Below are positions 1 through 6,194 of a DNA stretch of 17,745 nt, piece by piece (the stretch's first letter is position 1; every line of letters begins with the position of its first letter). The translations under genes and the position numbers were made by a program. Where the stretch lies: contig DXEY01000157.1 in NCBI GenBank assembly GCA_019114745.1, positions 1 to 17,745 on the forward strand, read 5' to 3'. This stretch comes from Candidatus Mediterraneibacter colneyensis. GTDB taxonomy: Bacteria > Bacillota > Clostridia > Lachnospirales > Lachnospiraceae. The notes under the pieces were generated by a model. It worked only from the letters and a program-made list of their open reading frames with translations. It did no database searches and was not told the origin of the DNA.

Positions 1-11
1 GTGTAGATCAT
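1..11 (-). CDS. 5' end of an unknown gene cut by the window edge
   Basis: Only the first three codons and part of a fourth are visible (Met-Ile-Tyr). The start is supported by a good ribosome site, GGAGAG on the minus strand at 18-23, six bases before the ATG at 11-9. A full promoter lies upstream (65-70 and 42-47). Function cannot be read. The gene follows the isomerase on the same strand but is separated from it by a strong terminator, so it is probably its own transcription unit. By position it could belong to the same sugar pathway (aldolase, transporter), but that is a guess. Confidence 0.55.
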
Positions 12-32
12 TTCGTTCTCTCCTTTTCCTTT

Positions 33-70
33 TGTGATTTTATTATACAATCACATTCTTTCAAATTCAA
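33..70 (-). promoter_or_regulatory. Promoter with palindromic operator-like site
   Basis: On the minus strand, TTGAAT (70-65), a 17-base spacer and TATAAT (47-42) make a good sigma-A promoter for the gene cut off at the left edge. A perfect 7-base inverted repeat, TGTGATT (33-39) and AATCACA (49-55) with a 9-base centre, covers the -10 and probable transcription start, a position typical of a repressor operator. The half-site resembles a CRP half-site, but the 13-base spacing between TGTGA and TCACA is not that of CRP. A weaker repeat, AATTTG-CA-CAAATT, lies upstream at 109-122. Confidence 0.6.
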
Positions 71-178
71 TCAAAATAATTCACATATTTTCTGACTGAT
101 TTTGGTTTAATTTGCACAAATTTGATTTTTCATGATCGTTCATAACTATTTTTTGCCGATCCCCTCCTGTTTAAACAT

Positions 179-246
179 AAAAAACCGCAAAAGCCGCCGC
201 GGGCAGACAGCAGTATCACCAGGATACGCTGCCTGCCCGCGGCGGC
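179..246 (-). terminator. Strong intrinsic terminator of the kinase-isomerase operon
   Basis: A perfect 14-base GC-rich stem (193-206 with 233-246) continues inward through imperfect pairing, including GTATC (213-217) with GATAC (223-227). On the minus strand the stem is followed by TTTTGCGGTTTTTT, so it ends transcription of the isomerase gene. The stem is longer than most intrinsic terminators. Confidence 0.85.
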
Positions 247-299
247 ATCTGTTCATTCAGACTTTTCAGGAAAAATTATTTATAGGGAGAAAAAAGTGG

Positions 300-1718
300 T
301 TATCTTGTTACAATATCAACCGGTACGTTGAAGATCTTCGCTACCTTCAGGATCGTATCAATATGTCTTCCCGTAGCGGCTGCAAAGTGGTGGGTCGGCC
401 CGCACTCGCTCCAGCGGTTCACAAACTCTCTTGCTCCGCATGTGAAGCGTGTTCTCATGTTTGTATCGCCAAAGGAAAGGATCTTTCCTTCTTCGTTGAC
501 GCCCTCTGCCACGATGAACTTAAAGTGTCCGTCTCCATCCTGTGTAATGGCAAGGTATGTAACCGGGCCTGTATACGGATAGAACTGTGTCAGGTATCCG
601 CCGCCTGTCTTTCCGTGGAATACTTTCACGATCTTCATCGTCGGTTTTTTGTCGGAAATGTCGGCATCGCCTGATCCGCTGTGTCCGATGATCGCAATAT
701 CATCGTTAAAGTCGATCGAGTACATCTCTGCGAGCTGTCCTGTGCCTGAGATCGTCTTTAGGATGCTCATTGCCATGGCAACCTTCATATCGCCTTCAAC
801 CGCGCAGGCTGTTCCCTGCTTGATCAGCATGGAGAACGCCGGGATGAGCATGCTGTCGAGCACGCCTGCCTTGCCCTGTGCGAATCCGTCGTAGTGGGAA
901 GCGATCAGTCCGAGTTTCTCGTCTTTTACCCACTGCTCAAAAGCGACCACATATTTTGCCATTTCCCATACTTCCTCGATGCTTCCGCCGCCTTCGATAT
1001 CGAAGGTGTCAAGGATATCCTGTGCCTTTGCACGGATCGCGTCCTCATCTGTAATATCGTCAGCGATTGCCCACATCTTTTCCCAGTCAAACTGTTTTGT
1101 ATACAGGTGCATCCTTCTGTACAGGTTGGACTCGTCGATATAGAGATCCATCATACCCGGATACGGCCTTCCGATCTGCGCGATATTTGTATCGCGGAAT
1201 CTTCTTCTTACCTGAGCCGCACGGCACCATTCCTCGATCTCTTTCTGTACGCCCGGGTCTCCGCCCTCGACAACGCCTGTGATCACCGCATGTCTCTTGC
1301 CGTATCTCTCAAGGTCAGCTACCATCTCTCCTACTGCGCCGCATGCATAGCCCTCGCCGAGCCAGGAAGCGATGTCTGTGTGGTCATAGTCAAGCGCTTT
1401 TAACTTCTGTACGTTGACCAGTACGACCGGCACATCCAGATCCTTTACTGCCGGGAGCATGTTGTAGGATGTCGCATAAGTCAGAAGCTGCATGATCACC
1501 AGATCCACATCTGCTGCGCGGAACTTGTCTCCTGCCTCCTGTGACTGCTCTTTTGTCGTCACCATACCGCCGTCGATGATCTCTACCGTGTCCGGGATCG
1601 TCTTCTTGAACGCCTCATACTGGGACTCAAACTCCGGCACCAGAGACGGGAACTGCGGAAGGTACGCGCCCAGTGCGATAGAAAATACGCCTACTCTTGC
1701 TTTTGTCTCAACTAACAT
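300..1718 (-). CDS. L-fucose/L-arabinose isomerase family protein
   Basis: A 472-residue aldose-ketose isomerase of the FucI/AraA fold, expected to convert an aldose (L-fucose, L-arabinose or L-rhamnose type) to the ketose phosphorylated by the kinase next to it. It is cytoplasmic, and the family uses a divalent metal such as Mn2+. Likely metal or catalytic positions in the C-terminal half are Glu308 in CAVEGD, Asp336 or Glu331 before IIGHSGSGD, His346, and the His443-His444 pair in GPTHHF, which matches the HH of AraA. It is close to AraA in length (~500) and shorter than classical FucI (~590). The ATG follows AGGAGG (1732-1727). It lies 34 bases after the kinase gene in the same operon and ends at the terminator at 179-246. 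The substrate is not decided by sequence; the rhamnulokinase partner argues for a 6-deoxysugar. Confidence 0.8.
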   Translation of the reverse strand: MLVETKARVGVFSIALGAYLPQFPSLVPEFESQYEAFKKTIPDTVEIIDGGMVTTKEQSQEAGDKFRAADVDLVIMQLLTYATSYNMLPAVKDLDVPVVLVNVQKLKALDYDHTDIASWLGEGYACGAVGEMVADLERYGKRHAVITGVVEGGDPGVQKEIEEWCRAAQVRRRFRDTNIAQIGRPYPGMMDLYIDESNLYRRMHLYTKQFDWEKMWAIADDITDEDAIRAKAQDILDTFDIEGGGSIEEVWEMAKYVVAFEQWVKDEKLGLIASHYDGFAQGKAGVLDSMLIPAFSMLIKQGTACAVEGDMKVAMAMSILKTISGTGQLAEMYSIDFNDDIAIIGHSGSGDADISDKKPTMKIVKVFHGKTGGGYLTQFYPYTGPVTYLAITQDGDGHFKFIVAEGVNEEGKILSFGDTNMRTRFTCGAREFVNRWSECGPTHHFAAATGRHIDTILKVAKIFNVPVDIVTR

Positions 1719-1752
1719 TATGAAATCCTCCTGTCTGTTATGATTGAATTAA

Positions 1753-3150
1753 TTACTCATACATTTTTACGTCAAATGACTCTTTTACGCATGTCCTTGC
1801 CTCAGGAAGACTTGCGAACACGCCGTCGCGGAGCATCTGCACGATGATATTTCCGATCGCGGTCGCCTCAGACGGCCCTGCGGATACCTTTCTTCCGGTA
1901 TATTTTGCCGTAAGCTCGTTCAGATATCCGGCGTTGGAGCCTCCGCCCACAACATAGATCGTGCTGTATTTCTTACCTGTGATATCCTCGATCTCTTTGA
2001 CCGTATCGCCGTAGCATTTTGCCAGGCTGTTATAGATCACGGATGAGATCTCGCCGACTGTCTCCGGCACCTGCTGGTCTGTGTCGCGGCAGAACTTCTG
2101 CACCGCCTCGATCATGCTCTTCGGAGCAAGGAAGCAGTCGTCGTTGCAGTCCACGATAGACGGGATCGTCTCTTTGGACGCCATCTCACAGATCTGGGCA
2201 AAGGACAGGTCTTCTGTAAACTCTTTCTTTACAGACTGGATCATCCACAGCCCCATGATATTTTTCAGGTAGCGGAATCTGTGGTCATATCCGCCCTCGT
2301 TTGTAAAGTTGGCTTTCATGCTCGCCATCGAGCAGTCCGCCTCTTTCCTCTCGATTCCCATCAGCGACCATGTGCCGGAGCTGATGTAGACCGCATCGTC
2401 GTCATTGGTCGGAACCGCCAGCACCGCGCTGCCCGTGTCATGCGTAGCCGGCAGTACTACCGTACAGTTAAATCCTGCTTCCTTCTGGACTTCTTCCGTG
2501 AAATCACCGACTACTGTTCCCGGCATTGACACCGGAAGGAACATTTTAGAATTATATCCCAGCATGTCAATGAGTTCATAATCCCAGTCGTTCGTCTTCG
2601 GGCTGATGAGCTGTCCTGTCGTTGCCTCTGTATACTCGTTCTTCTTCACACCGGTGAGCAGATAGTGGAAATAGTCCGGGATCATGAGGATCGTCTCCGC
2701 CTGCTCCAGATATTCCGGATGGGACTGCTTCACTGCCATGAGCTGATAGATCGTATTAAAGATCTGCTTCTGGATACCTGTCCTCGCATACAGATCGTCC
2801 TGGGAGATAATCTCATATACTTTCCCGTCCATCCCCTCTGTACGGCTGTCGCGGTATCCTACTGTATCTCCGAGGATCTTGTCGTCTTTATCCAGGAGCA
2901 CATAGTCCACGCCCCATGTATCGATTCCCATGGAAACCGGGATCTTTCCGATCTCCTTACATTTTTTCAGGCCATTCTTGATTTCTGTGAAAAGGCGTTC
3001 CACATCCCAGCAGAGTGTCCCGTTCCTGTTGTCCATCCCGTTCGGGAAACGGTACACTTCCTCAAGCTGCATCTTCCCGTCTTTCATGCTCGCAAGCATA
3101 TGGCGACCGCTGGATGCACCGATATCAACGGCTAAATAATACTTCTCCAC
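1753..3150 (-). CDS. rhaB: Rhamnulokinase (FGGY-family sugar kinase)
   Basis: A 465-residue FGGY carbohydrate kinase closest to RhaB, which phosphorylates L-rhamnulose (some members L-fuculose) to the 1-phosphate with ATP in the cytoplasm. Family marks in order: N-terminal phosphate-binding loop DIGASSGRHM (9-18), substrate-region DTWGVDYVLLD near residue 100, YRDSR, THDTGSAV, GTWSLMGIE, and C-terminal GGGSNAGYLNELTA plus GPSEATAIGN, typical of the ATP site. Length is normal. The start is GTG, chosen because AGGAGG (3163-3158) sits seven bases upstream and there is no in-frame ATG nearby. A -10 (TATAAT, 3188-3183) precedes it. It is first in a two-gene operon with the isomerase and lies directly downstream of an AraC-type regulator, which probably responds to the sugar. 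Rhamnulose versus fuculose specificity cannot be settled here. Confidence 0.9.
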   Translation of the reverse strand: MEKYYLAVDIGASSGRHMLASMKDGKMQLEEVYRFPNGMDNRNGTLCWDVERLFTEIKNGLKKCKEIGKIPVSMGIDTWGVDYVLLDKDDKILGDTVGYRDSRTEGMDGKVYEIISQDDLYARTGIQKQIFNTIYQLMAVKQSHPEYLEQAETILMIPDYFHYLLTGVKKNEYTEATTGQLISPKTNDWDYELIDMLGYNSKMFLPVSMPGTVVGDFTEEVQKEAGFNCTVVLPATHDTGSAVLAVPTNDDDAVYISSGTWSLMGIERKEADCSMASMKANFTNEGGYDHRFRYLKNIMGLWMIQSVKKEFTEDLSFAQICEMASKETIPSIVDCNDDCFLAPKSMIEAVQKFCRDTDQQVPETVGEISSVIYNSLAKCYGDTVKEIEDITGKKYSTIYVVGGGSNAGYLNELTAKYTGRKVSAGPSEATAIGNIIVQMLRDGVFASLPEARTCVKESFDVKMYE

Positions 3151-3182
3151 TTTTGTGCCTCCTTCTCTTTTTCTCTGTATTC

Positions 3183-3188
3183 ATTATA
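3183..3188 (-). promoter_or_regulatory. -10 element of the kinase-isomerase promoter
   Basis: A perfect TATAAT on the minus strand lies 32 bases before the GTG of the kinase. At 17 bases upstream there is only T-rich sequence, part of the terminator tail of the regulator gene, and no recognisable -35. A good -10 with a poor -35 fits a promoter that needs an activator, consistent with the AraC-family gene immediately upstream. Confidence 0.55.
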
Positions 3189-3204
3189 ATTAGCAAAAGA
3201 GCAC

Positions 3205-3240
3205 AAAAAAAGGACGCTATTTATATAAAACAGCATCCTT
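3205..3240 (-). terminator. Intrinsic terminator after the AraC-type regulator
   Basis: On the minus strand AAGGATGCT (3240-3232) pairs with AGCGTCCTT (3218-3210), one T-G wobble, around an AT-rich loop, followed by a run of T. It lies between the regulator stop and the kinase promoter, so the two operons are transcribed separately. Confidence 0.75.
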
Positions 3241-3281
3241 ATTTGCACTTATTCAATGCTTTTAGCGTTCTTCTTTGCAGT

Positions 3282-4268
3282 TTATACAAAATCTGTACCG
3301 TCGTTTTGTACAAAATGCCCTCTGTACTCCTTTGGGCTCATCCCGTGCTTTTCACGGAACTTTCTGTAAAAATAACTGGTATTGTCATATCCGACAGACT
3401 CTATGATATCCGTCACCGGTATCTCGCTGTTTGTGAGCAGATAGACCGCCTGCTGCATCCGCTTCTCCTGCAGCAGTTCTTTGTACGTTCTCCCGGTACG
3501 CCTGCGTATCTCCCGGCTCAGCCAGTATACATCGTATCCGAGCTGCCCGGCAAGCTCAGAGAGCGTCCCGCTCTTATAATGCTCGTTGATGTAGCTCAGT
3601 ACAGCCGCCGTAAGTTCCGAATCGTACTTTGATCCTCCGGTCTCCATCTTGTCCATGTAGTTGAGGAGCTGGAGGAACAGAAGTCCCATGGTGATCTGAT
3701 TACAGCTCCTCTTGTTGGAGGAATCGTAAAAAATCGTCCATACCATATTTTCGACCAGATTCTGGATCGGCAGGATATCCGCCACATGGAAATACATCCA
3801 TGACGTTTCCCCGTCCCTGCCGCAGAGTGCGCCCACAAGAAAGTCCCTGAGCTGGTTTTCCTCATCCCCGAGCATGGAAAACGCCGTGTCGAGGAACTCG
3901 GGGAGCACGATAAAGTTGACTGCAATATCGTCCCTTCCTGCCGGGAGGATCTCCTGAACGGCATTCTGGTTCAAAAACAGCAGGTCGCCTTCTTCGAGCA
4001 CCACTTCTTTTCCGTTCAGAATATGGGTCGTCGTCCCCTGGCACATATAGATCACTTCGATATAATTGTGCGTATGTTTCGGAAAATGGACGAATCTCGT
4101 ATGGGCGCGGACTTGAATAAGCTTCCCCTTCTGGAGAAGCTTTCGGCTGTCAATGACCATTTCTTTCTTTTCTGTATATATCTGCTGGTCGATCTCCGTC
4201 TTCCCGCCGAGGATCCTCTGCTCTTCTTCCGTGATGACCGACAGTTCTTTCAACAGTTCTTCATGCAT
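3282..4268 (-). CDS. AraC-family transcriptional regulator with N-terminal cupin domain
   Basis: A 328-residue regulator. Residues ~50-110 form an AraC-type cupin sensor domain (PKHTHNYIEVIY, then a glycine-rich turn and LEEGDLLFLN) expected to bind a sugar. The C-terminal ~100 residues (about 224-320) are a double helix-turn-helix AraC domain: LSELAGQLGYDVYWLSREI, then VTDIIESVGYDNTSYFYRKF and GMSPKEYR. The ATG overlaps the end of the ParA-like gene by eight bases (reading GATGCATGA), so translation is probably coupled; only a weak purine-rich ribosome site is visible. The kinase-isomerase operon lies immediately downstream on the same strand, so the simplest reading is a rhamnose/fucose-responsive activator (RhaR/RhaS-like). 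The inducer is inferred from context only. Confidence 0.87.
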   Translation of the reverse strand: MHEELLKELSVITEEEQRILGGKTEIDQQIYTEKKEMVIDSRKLLQKGKLIQVRAHTRFVHFPKHTHNYIEVIYMCQGTTTHILNGKEVVLEEGDLLFLNQNAVQEILPAGRDDIAVNFIVLPEFLDTAFSMLGDEENQLRDFLVGALCGRDGETSWMYFHVADILPIQNLVENMVWTIFYDSSNKRSCNQITMGLLFLQLLNYMDKMETGGSKYDSELTAAVLSYINEHYKSGTLSELAGQLGYDVYWLSREIRRRTGRTYKELLQEKRMQQAVYLLTNSEIPVTDIIESVGYDNTSYFYRKFREKHGMSPKEYRGHFVQNDGTDFV

Positions 4269-5049
4269 CTGCGTCGATCTCTTTCGTCAGTTCCATGTAT
4301 TCCTTCGCGCTCCTGCTGCTCTTTTTATATGCCATCACCGGCGCGTTGTTATCCTGCGACCATTCGATCCCGCTGTCCACCCGGATATAAGTGTCAAACA
4401 CTTTCACATCGTCAAGCTCCCGGAGCGTCTCTAACGTCTGGCGGAAATAATTCTTCCTCGTGTCCACCTTCGTGATCACAATGCCGCCCAGTCTGAGCTC
4501 CGGCGCGATCTGCTTCACTTCGTCAAGAAATTCAAACATATTGCCCAGCCCGAACAGCCCCCAGGGAGACGCCTCCACCGGGATGATGATCTCGTCCGAC
4601 GCGCAGAGGATATTCATGACCCAGCCTCCCAGAGTCGGCGGCGCGTCGATCAGGATATAGTCATATTCTCCTGATTCCATAATAGAAGAAAGCCCTTTTT
4701 TCAGGATATATTCCCTCTGCCACTTCGTGAAAAGTTCATACTCGATAGAGCTCATCAGCGTAGATGACGGGATCAGGTCAAGTCCCTCATAGGGCGTATG
4801 TACGATATAGTCCTTAAGATCGTCCTGCCTGCGGATCCCCTCATAGAGGTTTTTGTTCCCCTGGGCAAATCCCAGCACAGTATCTTCATCAAAAAGAGAG
4901 AGGGAAAGATTCAACTGCATGTCTCCGTCGATCAGCAGTACCTTCCTGCCGAGCTGCGTCATGCCGTAGCCCACATTGGAACATGTCGTTGACTTTCCGC
5001 TCCCTCCTTTATTGTTTGCAAAACAGATTACTTTCGTCTTCCCCGCCAT
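4261..5049 (-). CDS. ParA/Soj-type ATPase without a ParB partner
   Basis: A 262-residue deviant-Walker-A ATPase of the ParA/MinD family. Residues 14-21 KGGSGKST are the P-loop with the signature first lysine. DGDMQLNLS (41-49) matches the A' motif usually written DxDPQ, and YILIDAPP (131-138) is Walker B. Such proteins form ATP-dependent dimers that bind DNA non-specifically and position plasmids, chromosomes or protein complexes. The length fits a small ParA without an N-terminal HTH. No ParB, no clear parS repeat and no replication gene is nearby, so a plasmid partition role is not supported. It starts three bases after the HD gene ends and overlaps the AraC gene, making the middle of a compact three-gene operon. 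Its partner is unknown. Confidence 0.85.
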   Translation of the reverse strand: MAGKTKVICFANNKGGSGKSTTCSNVGYGMTQLGRKVLLIDGDMQLNLSLSLFDEDTVLGFAQGNKNLYEGIRRQDDLKDYIVHTPYEGLDLIPSSTLMSSIEYELFTKWQREYILKKGLSSIMESGEYDYILIDAPPTLGGWVMNILCASDEIIIPVEASPWGLFGLGNMFEFLDEVKQIAPELRLGGIVITKVDTRKNYFRQTLETLRELDDVKVFDTYIRVDSGIEWSQDNNAPVMAYKKSSRSAKEYMELTKEIDADA

Positions 5050-5052
5050 TTG

Positions 5053-5628
5053 CTATCGGTCTCCTTTCATCCATTCGGTATGAGCCGGATCCGGCCCGAA
5101 ATTCTTCTCGATCAGCCTGCAGTATTCTTCATACGCTCCGATCCCTGAGAAATGATCCGCCAGTGCGTCCCGCACGCCCTTGTAATACCATGCCAGCGCT
5201 GATTTGCTCTGCATCCGGAACCTCGTCCACAGTTCATCTCCGGCGACAGGATAGTCCCGGTCAATATCCCGCATATTGGACAGCTTGTCCGCCAGCCCGA
5301 TCATCTGCACTTCAAGGGGCGCCTCCTTCAGTCTCCGGATCGTTGCGCCTTTGCGCTCTTCCCAGCTCAGGGACTTATCTTCGCTCTCCTGAGCCACCAT
5401 TTCCGCCACCCGGCTCCCGAACCTTAGCTTTAATATGTCAAATGTGATCCCGCGGCAGTCCTCGATCGTGTCGTGCAGCACTGCCGCACAGATCACTTCC
5501 TCATCCTTCGTCATCGTCGACACAATATCCGCCACCTCGATGGGATGGACAATATATGGCCGTCTCGTCCCCTTCCGGAACTGTCCTTCATGTGCTTTCG
5601 TCGCAAAATCCATGGCGTCATCTATCAT
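5053..5628 (-). CDS. HD-domain phosphohydrolase, small alarmone hydrolase-like (SpoT/MESH1 type)
   Basis: A 191-residue single-domain protein with the HD arrangement of the (p)ppGpp hydrolase domain of RelA/SpoT: His13, YIVHP with His28, HDTIED with His52-Asp53, and ADKLSN with Asp114 and Asn118. These match the metal- and nucleotide-binding positions of MESH1-type small alarmone hydrolases, which remove the 3' pyrophosphate of (p)ppGpp with Mn2+. No synthetase, TGS or ACT domain is present, and the length is that of a stand-alone hydrolase. The ATG has GGAGGG six bases upstream. It is first gene of the operon with the ParA-like and AraC genes. A different nucleotide substrate (for example NADPH, reported for MESH1) is possible. 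Confidence 0.85.
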   Translation of the reverse strand: MIDDAMDFATKAHEGQFRKGTRRPYIVHPIEVADIVSTMTKDEEVICAAVLHDTIEDCRGITFDILKLRFGSRVAEMVAQESEDKSLSWEERKGATIRRLKEAPLEVQMIGLADKLSNMRDIDRDYPVAGDELWTRFRMQSKSALAWYYKGVRDALADHFSGIGAYEEYCRLIEKNFGPDPAHTEWMKGDR

Positions 5629-5713
5629 GTCATACCCTCCGCAAAGACCTGGTCATTCCCCGTGTAGTGCGCTTCGCGGAATGATCAATACCCGTATATC
5701 GATTGTCAAATAA

Positions 5714-5742
5714 ATTTTAACACAGGCAGGAAGTAAGTACAA
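5714..5742 (-). promoter_or_regulatory. Putative promoter of the HD-ParA-AraC operon
   Basis: On the minus strand TTGTAC (5742-5737), 17 bases, TAAAAT (5719-5714), with TG one base before the -10. A second possible promoter overlaps downstream: TTGACA (5709-5704), 17 bases, GATCAT (5686-5681). The leader also holds a 7-base inverted repeat, TCATTCC (5653-5659) and GGAATGA (5678-5684), which could be an RNA hairpin or operator. Which promoter is used cannot be told from sequence. Confidence 0.45.
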
Positions 5743-5838
5743 TGAAAAGTCAATATTTTCATACGCTATATGAGATTTAGAATAGGAATATCCAGACTAT
5801 TTAGAGTAGAGAGAGAAGTAGAATACACTTCGTAATTA

Positions 5839-5847
5839 TGTTATAAT
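5839..5847 (+). promoter_or_regulatory. Extended -10 promoter of the toxin mRNA
   Basis: TG-T-TATAAT forms an extended -10 with a perfect hexamer; no good -35 is present. Transcription would start near 5854, about 40 bases before the toxin ATG, giving an mRNA of about 200 bases ending at the shared terminator. Confidence 0.65.
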
Positions 5848-5856
5848 CAGTACGTT

Positions 5857-5889
5857 GCCTCCCCAAATCTGGTAACAGAAAGGGGGTGC
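5857..5889 (+). promoter_or_regulatory. Leader hairpin that may hide the toxin ribosome site
   Basis: GCCTCCCC (5857-5864) can pair with GGGGGTGC (5882-5889) with one mismatch and one wobble, closing a 17-base loop. The right arm is the ribosome site of the toxin ORF, so the hairpin would limit its translation. Such self-sequestering leaders are a usual feature of type I toxin mRNAs. Confidence 0.55.
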
Positions 5890-5916
5890 TTGCAATGGAA
5901 GTTTTTATATCTCTTA
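5886..5916. repeat. Direct repeat, copy 1 (toxin start region)
   Basis: Thirty-one bases running from the end of the ribosome site through toxin codon 7 are repeated at 6063-6092. The copies match at all but about three substitutions and one two-for-one change; TTTTTATATCTCTTA is identical in both. The second copy is transcribed in reverse as the 5' end of the antisense RNA, so this is where the two RNAs would pair. Confidence 0.85.
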
Positions 5917-6014
5917 TTATCGCTGTCGCGGCGGGTGTGATTAGCCATCTCATCTGCAAATGGCTGGACAACGATAAAAAGCAGGCAACCAGCCTATGGT
6001 CTAAGCCGCCATAA
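5895..6014 (+). CDS. Small Fst-like membrane peptide, probable type I toxin
   Basis: A 39-residue ORF (MEVFISLIIAV..., ending WSKPP). It has one hydrophobic segment (about residues 3-21) followed by CKWLDNDKK, a tryptophan-leucine-aspartate turn and a charged polar tail. That is the layout of Fst/Ldr-type toxins (E. faecalis Fst, 33 residues, has a membrane helix then VLDEEDD). Known family members insert in the membrane and disrupt division or envelope function when overproduced. The ribosome site AGGGGG (5881-5886) lies eight bases before the ATG and is inside a possible hairpin. The gene has its own promoter and faces an antisense RNA gene across a shared terminator. It lacks the proline of Fst inside the helix. 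Toxicity is inferred, not shown. Confidence 0.8.
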   Translation: MEVFISLIIAVAAGVISHLICKWLDNDKKQATSLWSKPP

Positions 6015-6026
6015 AAAATGGAATAG

Positions 6027-6057
6027 AAAACCCCGGAGGTCGCATCTCCGGGGTTTT
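6027..6057. terminator. Bidirectional terminator shared by toxin mRNA and antisense RNA
   Basis: A 12-base perfect stem (6027-6038 with 6046-6057) made of AAAACCCCGGAG and its complement, with a 7-base loop. It is flanked by A-runs on the left and T-runs on the right, so it works from both sides. The two transcripts therefore overlap and are complementary through the whole terminator. Confidence 0.92.
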
Positions 6058-6062
6058 CGTCT

Positions 6063-6092
6063 GTGCCCACAATGGACTTTTTATATCTCTTA
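6063..6092. repeat. Direct repeat, copy 2 (5' part of antisense RNA)
   Basis: A near-copy of 5886-5916, including CAATGGA and the 15 identical bases TTTTTATATCTCTTA. It starts four bases after the predicted start of the antisense RNA on the minus strand and gives that RNA its complementarity to the toxin start codon region. Confidence 0.85.
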
Positions 6093-6102
6093 GCCTATCG
6101 GC

Positions 6103-6131
6103 ATTATAGCATATGCAATTATGAAAATCAA
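6103..6131 (-). promoter_or_regulatory. Strong promoter of the antisense RNA
   Basis: Minus strand: TTGATT (6131-6126), exactly 17 bases, TATAAT (6108-6103), plus TG one base before the -10. It is clearly stronger by consensus than the toxin promoter, as expected if antitoxin RNA must be in excess. Confidence 0.85.
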
Positions 6132-6153
6132 TATTCCCTCGCACTCCCCGCTA

Positions 6154-6162
6154 TGTTATACT
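6154..6162 (+). promoter_or_regulatory. Extended -10 promoter of the SDR-PduB operon
   Basis: TG-T-TATACT forms an extended -10 about 33 bases before the SDR start codon; the -35 region is weak. It lies back to back with the antisense RNA promoter, with only about 22 bases between them. Confidence 0.6.
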
Positions 6163-6194
6163 AAAAGGACAGAGAACGATCACGGAGAACCATT

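Larger units (their letters stand above)
6027..6096 (-). ncRNA. Antisense RNA, probable type I antitoxin
   Basis: A complete minus-strand RNA gene is visible: promoter at 6131-6103, predicted start near 6096, and intrinsic terminator at 6057-6027, giving about 70 bases. There is no ORF with a ribosome site. Its 5' part (6092-6063) is the reverse complement of a near copy of the toxin translation start (5886-5916), and its 3' part is complementary to the toxin mRNA terminator. It could therefore pair with the toxin mRNA at two places, block ribosome binding and lead to decay. This is the RNA II / RNA I plan of the pAD1 par (Fst) system. Exact ends are predicted from the promoter only. Confidence 0.8.

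Noticed and set aside
33..55. CRP/cAMP binding site at the left-edge palindrome
   Set aside because: The half-site TGTGA is present, but the 13-base gap to TCACA differs from the 6-base CRP gap, and clostridia lack classical CRP-cAMP control.
949..1403. Long plus-strand ORF antisense to the isomerase gene, and similar long antisense ORFs within other genes
   Set aside because: They lie opposite strongly supported coding genes, lack ribosome sites and promoters, and translate to low-complexity or unrecognisable proteins.
4261..5049. Plasmid partition locus
   Set aside because: ParA-like sequence is clear but there is no ParB, no replication gene and no iterated parS-like repeat, and the neighbours are metabolic and regulatory genes.
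5801..6070. 89-codon minus-strand ORF across the toxin locus
   Set aside because: It has no ribosome site and runs through the shared terminator, antisense to the well-supported 39-residue gene. The predicted antisense RNA ends at the terminator, so most of this ORF would not be transcribed from it.
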